Part shown: one piece after another, positions 23,903-34,781 of the stretch
Position numbering within the stretch: the stretch's first letter is position 1
How the letters are laid out: each line of letters begins with the position of its first letter
From: Synchiropus splendidus
Taxonomy: Eukaryota; Chordata; Actinopteri; Syngnathiformes; Callionymidae
DNA: 64,000 bases
Reading direction: 5' to 3'
Assembly: GCF_027744825.2 (NCBI RefSeq)
Contig: NC_071336.1
Location: 11,533,001 to 11,597,000, forward strand
Notes under the pieces: generated by a model
The model's database searches: none
The model's input: the letters and a program-made list of their open reading frames with translations, nothing else
Told to the model about the DNA's origin: nothing
Translations under genes and position numbers: made by a program

Positions 23903-24403
23903 GTCTGTCGGTCATTAAATAAAACCAACTTGATGACAACTTTCTCTTCTTGTGGGATTTCCAATTATATGATTTAACTCCAGCGAAGATGGCTGTTCTG
24001 CCAATTTGGTTTCTACCCTGATAGTTCACCATCAACTTTGGATGTTTTACACCAGTTGCTCCTCATTCAGTCATCGGCTGATTGGGGTTAAATTGATGTC
24101 AACCCAACTGTCTTAAGTTGTTTGCCTGCCCATGAGAGCTTTTAGTATAAATCTGTGAGCTGTGGCCAACAGCATGAAATTAGAAAATCCCTGTTGAAAC
24201 GTGCAAGGGGATTAAGATGAGGAAGGTCACATTTTAAGCCATTGGAAAGCAGTTGGAAATCAGTCCAAACAGAAAACAGTTTTCTGTGTTTTTCAAATCA
24301 TGTGTTCCAGTCATCCATTCGTGATTGGTAGTGTTGCGCAACCCCTGTATTACTTAAGCCTGAAATGTCGAGATGTTACATGAAAAAGAACATAAAGCTC
24401 TGT

Positions 24404-24450
24404 GTGGCTGAGGGATTAGCGCGCTTCCGTGGTCGATGTCCTCCAAATGG
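24404..24450 (+). mobile_element. Possible tRNA-derived SINE head
   Basis: TGGCTGAGGGATTAGCGCGC resembles a pol III A box, and GGTCGATGTCC about 30 bases on resembles a B box (GGTTCGANTCC). No cloverleaf and no SINE body were recognised. Weak. Confidence 0.25.
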
Positions 24451-24537
24451 CAACAATGTTATAGATCACATAAATGCAAAACTCAAATTGTATGTAATAG
24501 AAATTATGGTTGTAATACTTTAATACTGTCAGAATAC

Positions 24538-24542
<5 letters not shown>

Positions 24543-24569
<27 letters not shown>
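24543..24569 (+). repeat. (AT)n microsatellite
   Basis: About 27 bases of AT dinucleotide at the left edge of the CpG-rich element that follows. Confidence 0.9.
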
Positions 24570-25220
24570 CGGAGTGCTTCGGATTTCGAACGAAAATCCA
24601 GAACTCGAACGCCCCCGAAAAAAGACGGAATAAACATAACGCGCGCAGACCGATCAGCTGCTTTGTTATTGTGTATAACGCAGCCTCTGTATGCAGACGT
24701 GTCCCATTAGCTACATTTACTGACTGTTTTTTCTTCATATTGAGGTGTAAAACCTTTCCTGTCTCCGCACTGGACCGTGGTAGAGTGTCACAGGGGAGGT
24801 GCTCGCTCTCCACACCTTTGAGGCTGGAGCGCACACTCCAGGGTTTGATGTCCTGTTGTGGGCTGGAGGTGGGACAGGGATGAGGCGAGTCTCGGACAGA
24901 GCGTTACTTGGTTTATGACTTTGTCACAGCCAAACTGCACAGAAGCGCACATTCAGAGCTGGACACGCACCGGGCACCTCTTCACTTCTGGAGAGACGTC
25001 ACTCACTCGGCAACCCCTCCCACATGCAGCGGCCACACACATAGAGGAACAGCGCACCTGCAGCAGACACTCTACACTCACTCCTACAAAAGACTATTTT
25101 AAGGCTTGGAACACATTATTTCTTTTTCCATTAACTGTAATGTGAAAAATCGATTCAGATTTCAAACAAATCGCTTCTTGGAACGGATTGTGGTCGAGAA
25201 CGGAGGTATGACTATATATA
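24567..25220. mobile_element. CpG-rich element, probable non-autonomous DNA transposon
   Basis: The left end (TATACGGAGTGCTTCGGATT, then TCGAACGAAAATCC) and the inverted right end (TATAGTCATACCTCCGTTCT, then CGACCACAATCC) can be aligned as imperfect terminal inverted repeats of about 35 bases. Both ends sit in TA-rich DNA, consistent with a TA target. The body is clearly richer in CpG than its neighbours and contains open frames of up to about 100 codons with no recognisable domain. A SINE or satellite is a possible alternative. Confidence 0.5.
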
Positions 25221-26937
25221 CGTATGAATGTGTACAGTGAATTACACACACATTGGATTGTCTAGAATGTCTTTCCTTTTCACATCGTCTGATCACTAAG
25301 TCAGAGAAGGGACACTGGTCTTTTGCTAAAAAAAAAGTACTCATTTGAGTATTGGACTCATTGATAGGATTTGTTTCCACTCAATCCTGGTTTACAAGGT
25401 GGTTGGCATGAAAATGAAATGACCTTCTTTATAGTGTTTACAAATGCTGTTTCAATCCACTGTCATTCTTATGTTGCCACAAATGTTCGGCAAGTTAATG
25501 TCACTATCCCACCACCCACTGGCCACCCATGATATCGAGCCACAAAGAGGGAGCCTTCATATTGACTGGGCCAAAATGAAATTGAAGCAATATTGATAAA
25601 ATACATATTCCAACTACATTAAATGTTTTTATAGTCAATAGATAGAGTGGGGCTCTGGTTTACAGGACTGAAAAGTCTTCATCAAAATACTGTTGAACTG
25701 GAACTTAATGTCATTTTCTCACACTGTTAGGCCCCACAGGGAGCCACGACCAAGCTGCGTGCTGTAGGTCCTTGACCTAGTTGAGTACAATCTACACTTC
25801 TGTCGTGCATTACTTGTGGCTGCTGGACAACAACAGAAATACTTTTAAATCTCTAAAGCTTGGTCATCTAATCAGGGAAAACCTTTAATGTTTCATGAAA
25901 GTATTTTAAATCCAGCATGCTTGTGGAGTTTAAATTGGGTCAAATGTGATATTTCTTTATCCCATAGACCCAGTTTGTATCAAATCCCCTGAAATGTCTT
26001 TAGAGTTTAATGATGGATGCTCTTGTTTTGTGGTTTACATGTGTTTTTGTGTTTGAAAACATTAGTATTCAACAAATTTGACTGACATAATTTAACATGT
26101 CATGCCAAACTAAAACGTTTTTGGTTGTCCAAATTGAACTACAATGCATGTGTGAGCCTCAACGATCCTTCTGTAGAAGGATACTGTTTAGCCTTCACTG
26201 GAGATGTGCTTCAGTGGTTAGGGACAGCTCAGGGTCAGGTTTCGCAATATTTACATTGAGCGATACAGTGCATGCTCTCTGATGGAGCATGTACTGATGG
26301 AGGAGGCAGGGCGGAGACATACTGGGATAGTGTTCCATTTCACCATTAATAATCTATTAGACTTGTTTTATGATCTACATTTAAGAAACATTGGAATACT
26401 GTCATAATAAATCAGGTATACAGCTTTACGAATATTAAGATGACAGCAATGACAACATTGTATGGAAGTTGTTGATGATCCTTGGGCAGTCTGAGACACA
26501 GCTGGTGTCATAACAATAGCATGGTATTCAGCCTTTCATTGTCACCAAAAATGATGTCTTTCAGTCAGGACGGGCCGAACGTGAGGGTGTCGACAACCCA
26601 GTCTAAATAAGCACGAGACATACCAGACGGTGCACTGAACAAACCATGTTGCATTGGATAGCTCTGGCAGTTCCGGCAATGTACGGCCGCAAATATTTCA
26701 CAGAACAGTCTCTAAATCCTAGCAGGAGGTGGTTTCACTTGGCCTGGGTGCAAGTGGTAGATCCTGTAGAGAGTGGAATGATGGCACCCAAACTGTCTGG
26801 CACTCATCCTGCTAGGTACAGGCAAAAATGAGAACTGCTTTGCACAGACTGCCGTTTATTATTTATGTGACTGTTATTTATCAGTGTCCTCCATGCAATG
26901 AGAGCCATGATGTCTTCAATCAGTCTGTTATTTTCTT

Positions 26938-26979
26938 ATATTATTATTATTATTATTAATAATAATAATAATAATAATC
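26938..26979 (+). repeat. (TTA)n/(TAA)n trinucleotide repeat
   Basis: TTATTATTA switches to AATAATAAT in the middle, so the tract is itself an inverted repeat of about 42 bases. Confidence 0.9.
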
Positions 26980-27075
26980 AGATTTATTGCCATGGTCAGT
27001 GGGGATCCCACCAACTAGGAACCTGCTTTGGAAAAAGTACTGTCAAAAACATAATAATAGTAGTAATCATAAAAA

Positions 27076-27113
<38 letters not shown>

Positions 27114-27216
27114 TGCACATTATATTCAGTCTATATATAGACAACATATAACGTGCAGTCGATATCTAGACTGCATGTTGGTGTTGGTGACCATGACCAT
27201 GGCAATAAATCTGATT
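26976..27216. repeat. Inverted repeat with 23-base perfect arms and nested hairpin
   Basis: Positions 26,976-26,998 (core GATTTATTGCCATGGTCA) are exactly repeated in reverse complement at 27,194-27,216. Inside, 27,111-27,125 pairs with 27,146-27,160 (14 of 15). The arms look like the TTTATTGCCA end found on many fish interspersed repeats, so two opposed copies are the likely origin. Confidence 0.75.
27079..27110 (+). repeat. (TA)n microsatellite
   Basis: About 32 bases of pure TA inside the inverted repeat. Confidence 0.9.
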
Positions 27217-28162
27217 CTGATTCTGATTTTTAGAAAGCAAATAGCCACTCGCAGCAAAACCTTGGAACCTGTGAGACAAAAAAAACGTGTTTTTGAGCAA
27301 GATCAACATCCAGAACAGTGATAGGTTTGCATTTGCAGGAGCTAAATGCTGGCTCCACTGTCGTAGATAAGCGAACTCTCCTGAAGGGAAAATGACATGG
27401 ATAAGTTTGCCTTCATGACTAGACTGGTGTTTATGAATCAGACCGACGAATCTGTCATCTGTGTGGCTAATGTAGTGTGTCATTGAAATCATCATGTTGT
27501 GATTATTGTGATAATCTCCTTCCTTTCGATTGATAATCTCATTTGTTGCTTGAAAGCCGCACTAATGAGATGATAGATGAAGGTCTCAGTCACCAGGGAG
27601 CTCTCCATCACAGACGATTGAAGCCATCCCCTTATTTGTTAAAATCCTCCCGGCGGATCATGTAACGACTCCCAGAACCAGAACATACCGGCTCTGTTGT
27701 CTATAATCTTTGATGGAGGGTGGTCATTGCGTCATGTGCGGGAAGTAGAACAGACTGTGACCTGAGCAGCAGAAGCTGTTGGTGATCTGGTGACTCCTGC
27801 CTCATCAATAAGTCAGTGTTGCTAATGGAGCACATGATCTGGAGCCAGGCTCTCCTGCGGGAGTCCTCTGGATGACTCATTCAACTCTGAAGCATCTTCA
27901 CCAATGTTCAGCTACGGCGGCGATGACGTCTATTTTGCAAGGTTGAGTCCTAGAGGAAGTAATTATCGTGTAGTGCTCCAACCTGGTTACTAATTTAGTC
28001 CAAGGTTGCTGACGTCATCATTTTGGGGGAAATGTTGAATAATTAAACGTATTGCTTTTGAAGGGACCAACGTCTGCCAATTGTGCTAAACAATGCTGGC
28101 AGAGTCAAACAAACGTAATACGTAAAGGTTTGACCAACTGTACGAAGGTAATAAATGGAAAT

Positions 28163-28557
28163 ATCTATCTTTCTATCTGTCTGTCTGTCTGTCTTTCTAT
28201 CTATCTATCTGTCTGTCTGTCTGTCTCTCTTTCTATCTATCTATCTGTCTGTCTGTCTGTCTCTCTTTCTATCTATCTATCTATCTATCTGTCTGTCTGT
28301 CTCTCTTTCTATCTATCTATCTGTCTGTCTGTCTGCCTGTCTGTCTGTCTATCTATCTTCCATCCATCCATCCGTCTACCTATCTATCTAGCTATCTATC
28401 ATCTATCTTTCTGTCTATTTGTCTGTCTGTCTCTCTCTCTTTCTATCTATCTATCTTTCTATCTTTCTATCTTTCTATCTTTCTATCTATCTATCTATCT
28501 GTCTGTCTCTCTATCTATCTGTCTTCCATCCATCCATCCATCCATCCATCCATCTAG
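28163..28557 (+). repeat. Compound (TCTG)n/(TCTA)n/(TCCA)n microsatellite
   Basis: About 395 bases of tetranucleotide repeat with higher-order blocks: TCTG runs, then TCTC TCTT, then TCTA runs, recurring several times and ending in CCAT runs. The 190-codon open frame across it reads Ile-Tyr-Leu-Ser/Val-Cys-Leu-Ser and is not a gene. Confidence 0.98.
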
Positions 28558-31552
28558 CCAGACTGTGAATGGATTCTTGAGTAACTGTGGTGAAACCTTG
28601 TTGGTGGTTGCCATTGGGGTTTGAAATATCTACATTAGTGGGCAAATAAGGTCAGCGTCTTCTACAGAGAATTAAATGCATAGCCTTTGAATGACATCTC
28701 AAACACTGGGAAAATAAGTCTCCAATAAATTATTCAGTATTGGCAGTGTGTTTGTGTAAAGAACAAGGATTGTCTTTGTAACTGCACATCAGCCAACGCT
28801 TCCTCTCAAATGAATAGGAGGACCGGACATCTGTGTACATTAACAATCCCACATGATGTCAGCAGATCTGCTGAGGGGTCATGTGACTCCTCAACAAGCT
28901 CGCTGTTGTTTTGTCCATCAGATTTCAGGTCTGAAGGAGGAAGAATCATCTCTCCGGACGCAACAGCCTTCTTAACTATCAACATTCAGTAATTGTGACA
29001 TTGGGTGTGACTTTTTAAATACTGGAACAGCCCAGTATTGTTCCAAACAGTCATCTTATTAAAATCTTATAATGACAACATGAAAGAGAACCCACACAAA
29101 CACACACGCCTTTAATGTCACCAGCCAAGGACCATGCAAGTTGGTGACAGCGAGGTTCCAAGTGGTGACATCTCACAACACTGTCAAAAATCCCACCAGC
29201 ATTGCCTTCATCAATGTCAGAATTGTATTTTTCCTTTATATTTCTGATACAAGCAGTTTAAAATGCAAAATGCAAGGGAAAAAAAAGCAATATAAAATAC
29301 TCGGACGATAGAAAGACGTAACGCAGGGCATCACTGAACCAGGTGTGGTGTCCACAAATGGGAACACAAAAAAGAATGATCAGAAACATGGCGGAGTAAA
29401 GATACACAGTGTGGTGGCAACTACAATCAAAATGATAGTTGAAACACAAGGAGAAACCAGTTAAAAAATGCAAAGAGATTCGAGATGGTGTTCAGAACCC
29501 AGGCCTGGAGAGGAAATACGGACATAAAAACAAGGTGAGAAGCTTGTGGTGGTTGAAACACACTCATGGCAGCACATAGTGGAAACTAGCTCCGAGAGAA
29601 GTACAATCAAAAAGCTGTGAGAGTAGCATGTGTTCATGTGAAGAATATCTGTTGCTGTTTTCATGTATGTATGTTTGAGAGGCACAAGTGTGTGTGCATT
29701 GAGAGCAAGAAGAGAGTGGTTGTGATTTAAGACCTAAACTCACCTGGGTTCCTTGTTCTCCTTTAGAAATGTGCATGTCTTGAATAGTGTTGACAGAAAA
29801 TAAATCCAGATGCACATCAAAATCACTCAGCCATGCGCTATGAGTCCTGAAGTCCCAACTTCAGCCTGGGATGGATGTGTCCACGCACCTCCCCTGTGTC
29901 TTCTGACTACAGTCCGGTGATGGCGACAGGAACACTTCAATAAGTGCAATGTCTGGCGAATAGGTTACAAGGACAGTCAGTTCCATGTCTGTCATGAGAT
30001 TGTTTTGCATGCAGTGACCTCTGTTAAAATGTGTTTTTCACGTTGTATATTTTGTTTTTTGCCATTGCATTATAGTTTCCATGTGTCCTCATTGAATTTT
30101 ATGCATATGCTTTTGTGGTCTATTGCAGGTTTTTGTTGAAAAATCTGTGTGTTTATGTGTCTTGTGACCTTGAGTTGCATTACAAGTGGGTGAGGTACTT
30201 CTCTGGGAAGCTCCATTAAGCAGCATGAAGTTTAAGGGTACATTTTTCTAATATGATGGCTGTCATGGCTTTTATTTCTTCTTTTATCTTCATTGTGTCG
30301 GGGTTGTTTGGATCCAAGCACGCATGTCACATATACAGTATCTACTAGTGTATCGAGGCCAAATCCCTACACACCACTTGTCGTCTCTCTCCTGCTCTTT
30401 GCATACAGTTTTGTGTTATTGTGGATGATATAAGCAGCGTTCCCAGCCTGTACATTGTTGCACTGCCGTGATGTGGAAATCTGAAGTGGTCGTGTGGCAT
30501 GACCTCTGCTGGTACACCTACTTGTACTGCTTATTTGTCACCCACATCCGACCTGATGCCCCAGAAAAAAATGAACAACTGTCTAGCTGTCAGTCATGTC
30601 AACATCTATTCATACACCAAGGTCAATTCATACACTTTTTTAAAATGATTTTTATGGCTGCATTAGGGGTGTCTAGAGACAGTTAAAGAGTTCTCTCTCA
30701 AACTTCAGACCTCTGCTCTGACTTTAATAATGAGGTCTGCTAATTCATTCAGACTCGAACACACACGTGAATGAGGGTGTTTGCGTCAGAGTCCTTTTAT
30801 CACTTCTTCCTCTCCTCACTTTGCCAACAACCAACTCAATAATTAGCAATCCGTCTCACACTGGTGGCTCCATTCACTGACCTCCTCTCAGACAAAAGGA
30901 CCCATCACCTGAAGTGACCACGTGCTTGCTGACCTTCTGTGCGAGGAGGATGTTCTTATCTGCATTCAGTGTGCTCAAAGGGTTTGCAACATTTAAACAC
31001 CACAATGACTCACAGGGGAAGATAAGAGAGACGGATGGAACCTGAGTGAAACAAATTTAATCCAATAACAACAGATGGCGAAAGTGAATGAAGAGAACAC
31101 TGAACAAAACAATCCAATGCTGATAAAAGAAAATGGAAAAACGCTCAACATAATGAGGTTTCTGCACATTTCTTTTAGATATCACGGTTTCTGAATTCAC
31201 TGGTGTGCAGAGAATTTCTAAGTAAATGCTTCACCGCTGATTTTCCTCCTTTTCTATTCAACACAGGTGTTTTCACTGACATTTCAAATAGAAAACGCCT
31301 TATTTTTTTCAAATGAAGGCGCATCATTCTGAAACTGGTCTACTACTGATTCGCTGAATGTCTGTTCATGCAAGAGCATGTAATGGGGATTTATGGGAGG
31401 GGAAGATTAATTATCATGAGGGCAATATTGGTGGGAGAAATTTCAAAACATTGTCGGTACCTCATTTTAACATTGGCAAACAGAGGTGGGCTGTGGTAAT
31501 AGTAAGGTCTTTGCACTGTCTCTGTCTCTCGTCTTATCTACGATTGTCTTAA

Positions 31553-32105
31553 CTTTTTTTTCTTTCTTTCTTTCCCCATTTCCCATCAGTGGTCGCCACA
31601 GCAAGTCAGTTTCCTCCACCTTATCCTAGCGTGAGCATCCTCTCTAGTCACACCTATATCTCCATGTCCTCCTTCATCACATCCATAAATCTTAATGCAC
31701 GCAATGCTACTTTATTTTTCTGGTACTTCCATTTCTACTTCCTTGTCTCCTACATGATCAGTGGCTCTGATATACTTCCTAGTCACTCCTAAGGAAAACC
31801 TCTGCACCATCAACTCTGACACTTTTAATTCTGCCTCTTGTCTTTGTGTCAGAGCTACTGTCTCTACACCGTACATCGTGGCAGGTCTCACTGCACATAG
31901 TATGGCTGCCATTCTTCTCTTCATGATATAAGCCAACTCCCTACCTTTTCAAGTTATGGTCCCCACATTCAACATTCCTACACTCACTTTCAGTATTCTG
32001 CTCTTCCTTTTCTCCCCTGATTTCCAACTTCTTCCTTGCTTTTTGTTCTGTCCTTGTCCTTGGCTGACAGAGGTGCATTTTCCATTGTTGTCCTGCAGGC
32101 TATCA
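31553..32105 (-). mobile_element. RTE-type non-LTR retrotransposon, internally deleted
   Basis: On the minus strand the start of the endonuclease domain (SVGMLNVGTIT, stop, KGRELAYIMKRRMAAILC) runs straight into the C-terminal reverse-transcriptase region (PATMYGVETVALTQRQEAEL, then QRFSLGVTRKYIRATDHVG). The intervening endonuclease and most of the reverse transcriptase are gone. The 3' end has the typical GTGGCGACC..TGATGGG block followed by a GAAA-rich tail. It has one in-frame stop and a short C-terminus; it is a dead relic. Confidence 0.85.
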
Positions 32106-33920
32106 AAAAATGTTGCCTTATTCAGTACGCGCAGTTCTGACTGTCAGCCTGGTATTGTTGTAATTATTAGAGAAACCTAATCTGTGCGTTCACAGTGTGT
32201 TGTATGGGGTGGGTTTGAAGGTCTTTTTTTATGTGAATTTTTGTTCAGGAAAATAGTATCACAGAACAGATAAATACAAGTACTTAAACACAAATTGATC
32301 TCTGCTTGATCTAATCAGCTCTCTGATTAGTTTAAACTAAAGTATAAATAGCTCAGTGAATTATGAATTATGATTGTGGGTTGTGAACTCACAATCATAG
32401 GGTCAACATTTTAAAACAATCTTTAATGTGTTAACTATTTATTGAATTAATATACACATACCTGTGTACATCAACTTCAGTCCAGGCTGTAAGGGAAACA
32501 ACCCTCTTCTGCAACATAACAAACATGGCATCAACTGTGAACAGGCTGTATTTCTTATAAGGGACATTTGAAGCTATCAAATCTTATTTACTCAAATTCA
32601 AGAACGGTATCAACTAGAATACCATAATATTTTAAATCTATGGTATTAAATAATGTGGTCATAATACATGGATCTCCCACCACCCAAATCTTTATTTCTT
32701 AGAACGCTGGGATAAAAACAATATGAAATAATTTCCATGAGTCATAATCTATTTATAGACTGTCTGCTACTAGTGTCTGTAAACAATATTAGTTTGGGAA
32801 TTCGGTGTAAATGTGGACTCCAAGTTGCGGTCGCTAAATATCATTGGGCAACTGCGCACAATAAGCTATGAGTGAATGACAATGTGTAGCCATGCACTAA
32901 AACAGAGAAGTTGAATGACTCAAAAGTTAAAGTCTTAAACCATTGAGGGTTAGAAAGGAAAGAGAGGGAGCACTTAAAAAGGGAAAAGGAGGTGGCAACA
33001 AGCCTCAACCCCATCAGGCATTGGCCGCAGGCCCACCTGCGGCTGGCGGCAACTGATGACATCATTGTATGAAACACATCAGGACTCCACTGCCTCTTGT
33101 CACCGTGGCAACAGGTCTGATTTTGTGAGTGCTTGTTAGAGTTGATGGCTTCTCTTCTGGATTCACTTCTTTATTCTTCCACTCCCTCTGTCTCCTTTCA
33201 TCTTTCCATTGCCTACTTCATCATTTCTCCTCCTACTCCTCCTCCTCACGCTCTTCAGGACTCCGTCCATCGTGAGTGGATTGGTTTTGTTCCCACTTGA
33301 AAGGAGTCGAGGAATCACTGCACTAATCCTGCTGGGAGAGAACAAGAGTGCAGCAGAGAGTGATGTGTGTGTTAGTGAGTGGTGGAGGGGCGACAGGGTC
33401 TTGTGGCTCTGTTAACTCTTCACCTGTTATACAGGCACCTACTGGCATGAGAGCTGCAGGTTAAACACTGAGGGCTTGCCTTCCTTCACATTACTACGAG
33501 TTGTTGACTTGAGCTTCATTACTGAAAAGTCCTCGTGGCGCTCCACAGGTAGAATGAGGAGGTATGAAGCGATAATTAGATTTTTATCATGTTTTCTGAC
33601 AGTGAGCGGCTGCCAAATTGTATTTGAGAAAAAGAGGCTGTCTGACAGTCAAAACGGCTTTCTGGTTGTGCTCCTCCCAAGAATAGCCTTTTTATTATTG
33701 ATGTCAGTATTTTTGTACACTCCTCTGTTAAACAAGTGGCAGGCGTCTTGTAACAAATGGTCGCTTGTGAATAGACTCATGCCAGTACACAAAGAAAGTC
33801 TCACAACGAAACAAAAAAAATTTCTTCTGCTATAAACATAAAGACCTTGCAAAATCTCCTGCACTGACGCACAAACACACATTTGTTAACCAGTGTGTAA
33901 ACCAAACTGAACTCACACAA

Positions 33921-34041
33921 AAACACACGTTTGTCTTCCTGTGTTAGTGAGGACTGTCATTGACATACATTGATATAATGCCTTCCCCGGCCTCTCCCCC
34001 TAAACCTGACCATCTAAAAGAAATGGCGAAACGTAACCTTT
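33921..34041 (+). repeat. CA-flanked dispersed repeat, copy B (left half)
   Basis: Reads GTTTGTCTTCCTGTGTTAGT, then GAGGACTGTCATTGACATAC, then CCCGGCCTCTCCCCCTAAACC and AAATGGCGAAACGTAACCTTT. It is nearly the same as copy D (60,532 onward) and is split here by the solo LTR. Confidence 0.88.
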
Positions 34042-34637
34042 TGTCACGATTCGGGGAACGCGTAGCGAATGCCACGTGTCGAGGACGTGGAGCTGGACCC
34101 AAGTGCGAGTGGTGAAAGTTACAGCGAGGCAGGAGCAAGTTAGAAATGATATTTAATAATTAAACAAACAACAAAAACACAACAGAAAGCGTCACCGAAC
34201 CGGGAGAAACTAAGCAAAAGCTGAAAGTACAACGAACTGAGAATAAACTACAAAAGAGAACAGGAAACGCATGGAAACTGGGAGAAACTAAACACTTAAC
34301 TCTGGCACCAGTGTTTAACACAGAATAATCCAAAGTTAGCTAGCACACAGAACAAGAGACCGAAACAAGGAGAACCAAGAGAACGAGGAGTAACCACAGG
34401 AGCGTCACAGAAACCAGAAGTCCATAGGGAAACAATGGGAGACGATCTCGTGGGCACAAAGAAGCGAGTCCAGGAAACTGGAAGACACGATCTGGCACAT
34501 GTTGCTGGAGTCCAGGTGCTTAAGTACTTAGGTGATCAGGGGTTCATTGGCTCCAGCCGTGTGCCAGAGGAACAGGAAGGGAGGCGGAAGAAACCAAAAC
34601 ATGACTCAAGGGACTAAACAGGAGCAGAGTCATGACA
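34042..34637 (-). mobile_element. Solo LTR, Gypsy-like, with 5-bp target duplication
   Basis: 596 bases starting TGTCACGATTC and ending GAGTCATGACA, so it has the TG...CA ends of an LTR. CCTTT occurs directly on both sides (34,037-34,041 and 34,638-34,642). Read on the minus strand it has the layout of fish Gypsy LTRs: TGTCATGACTCTGCTCCTG at the start, ATTAAATA late, then CACTTGGGTCCAGCTCC and CGTGACA at the end. No internal retroelement genes are nearby, so it is a solo LTR. Confidence 0.85.
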
Positions 34638-34642
34638 CCTTT

Positions 34643-34781
34643 ACTCTTAACCAAACTAAAACCCAATAATAATAACCGAGCTATTTTGTAGCTTTAACCC
34701 TCAAACTGAGGCTTGACAAAGTGAGGACCGCCCAAAATGTCCTCACTTTGCAAAAATGTGCTCACTCTGTTGATTAAAAAC
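34643..34781 (+). repeat. CA-flanked dispersed repeat, copy B (right half)
   Basis: Continues the copy exactly where the left half stopped: ACTCTTAACCAAACTAAAAC, GAGCTATTTTGTAGC, CAAAGTGAGGACCGCCCAAA and ATGTCCTCACTTTGC. A CA run follows at about 34,817. Confidence 0.88.

Noticed and set aside
28052..28624. 190-codon open frame, the longest in the window
   Set aside because: It is the translation of the TCTG/TCTA microsatellite plus short flanks.
32370..32398. Short inverted repeat with 9-base arms
   Set aside because: Arms too short and isolated to distinguish from chance in AT-rich DNA.
33476..33835. 119-codon plus-strand frame with hydrophobic middle
   Set aside because: Unusual composition but no motif, no splice signals that fit, and no neighbouring coding evidence.
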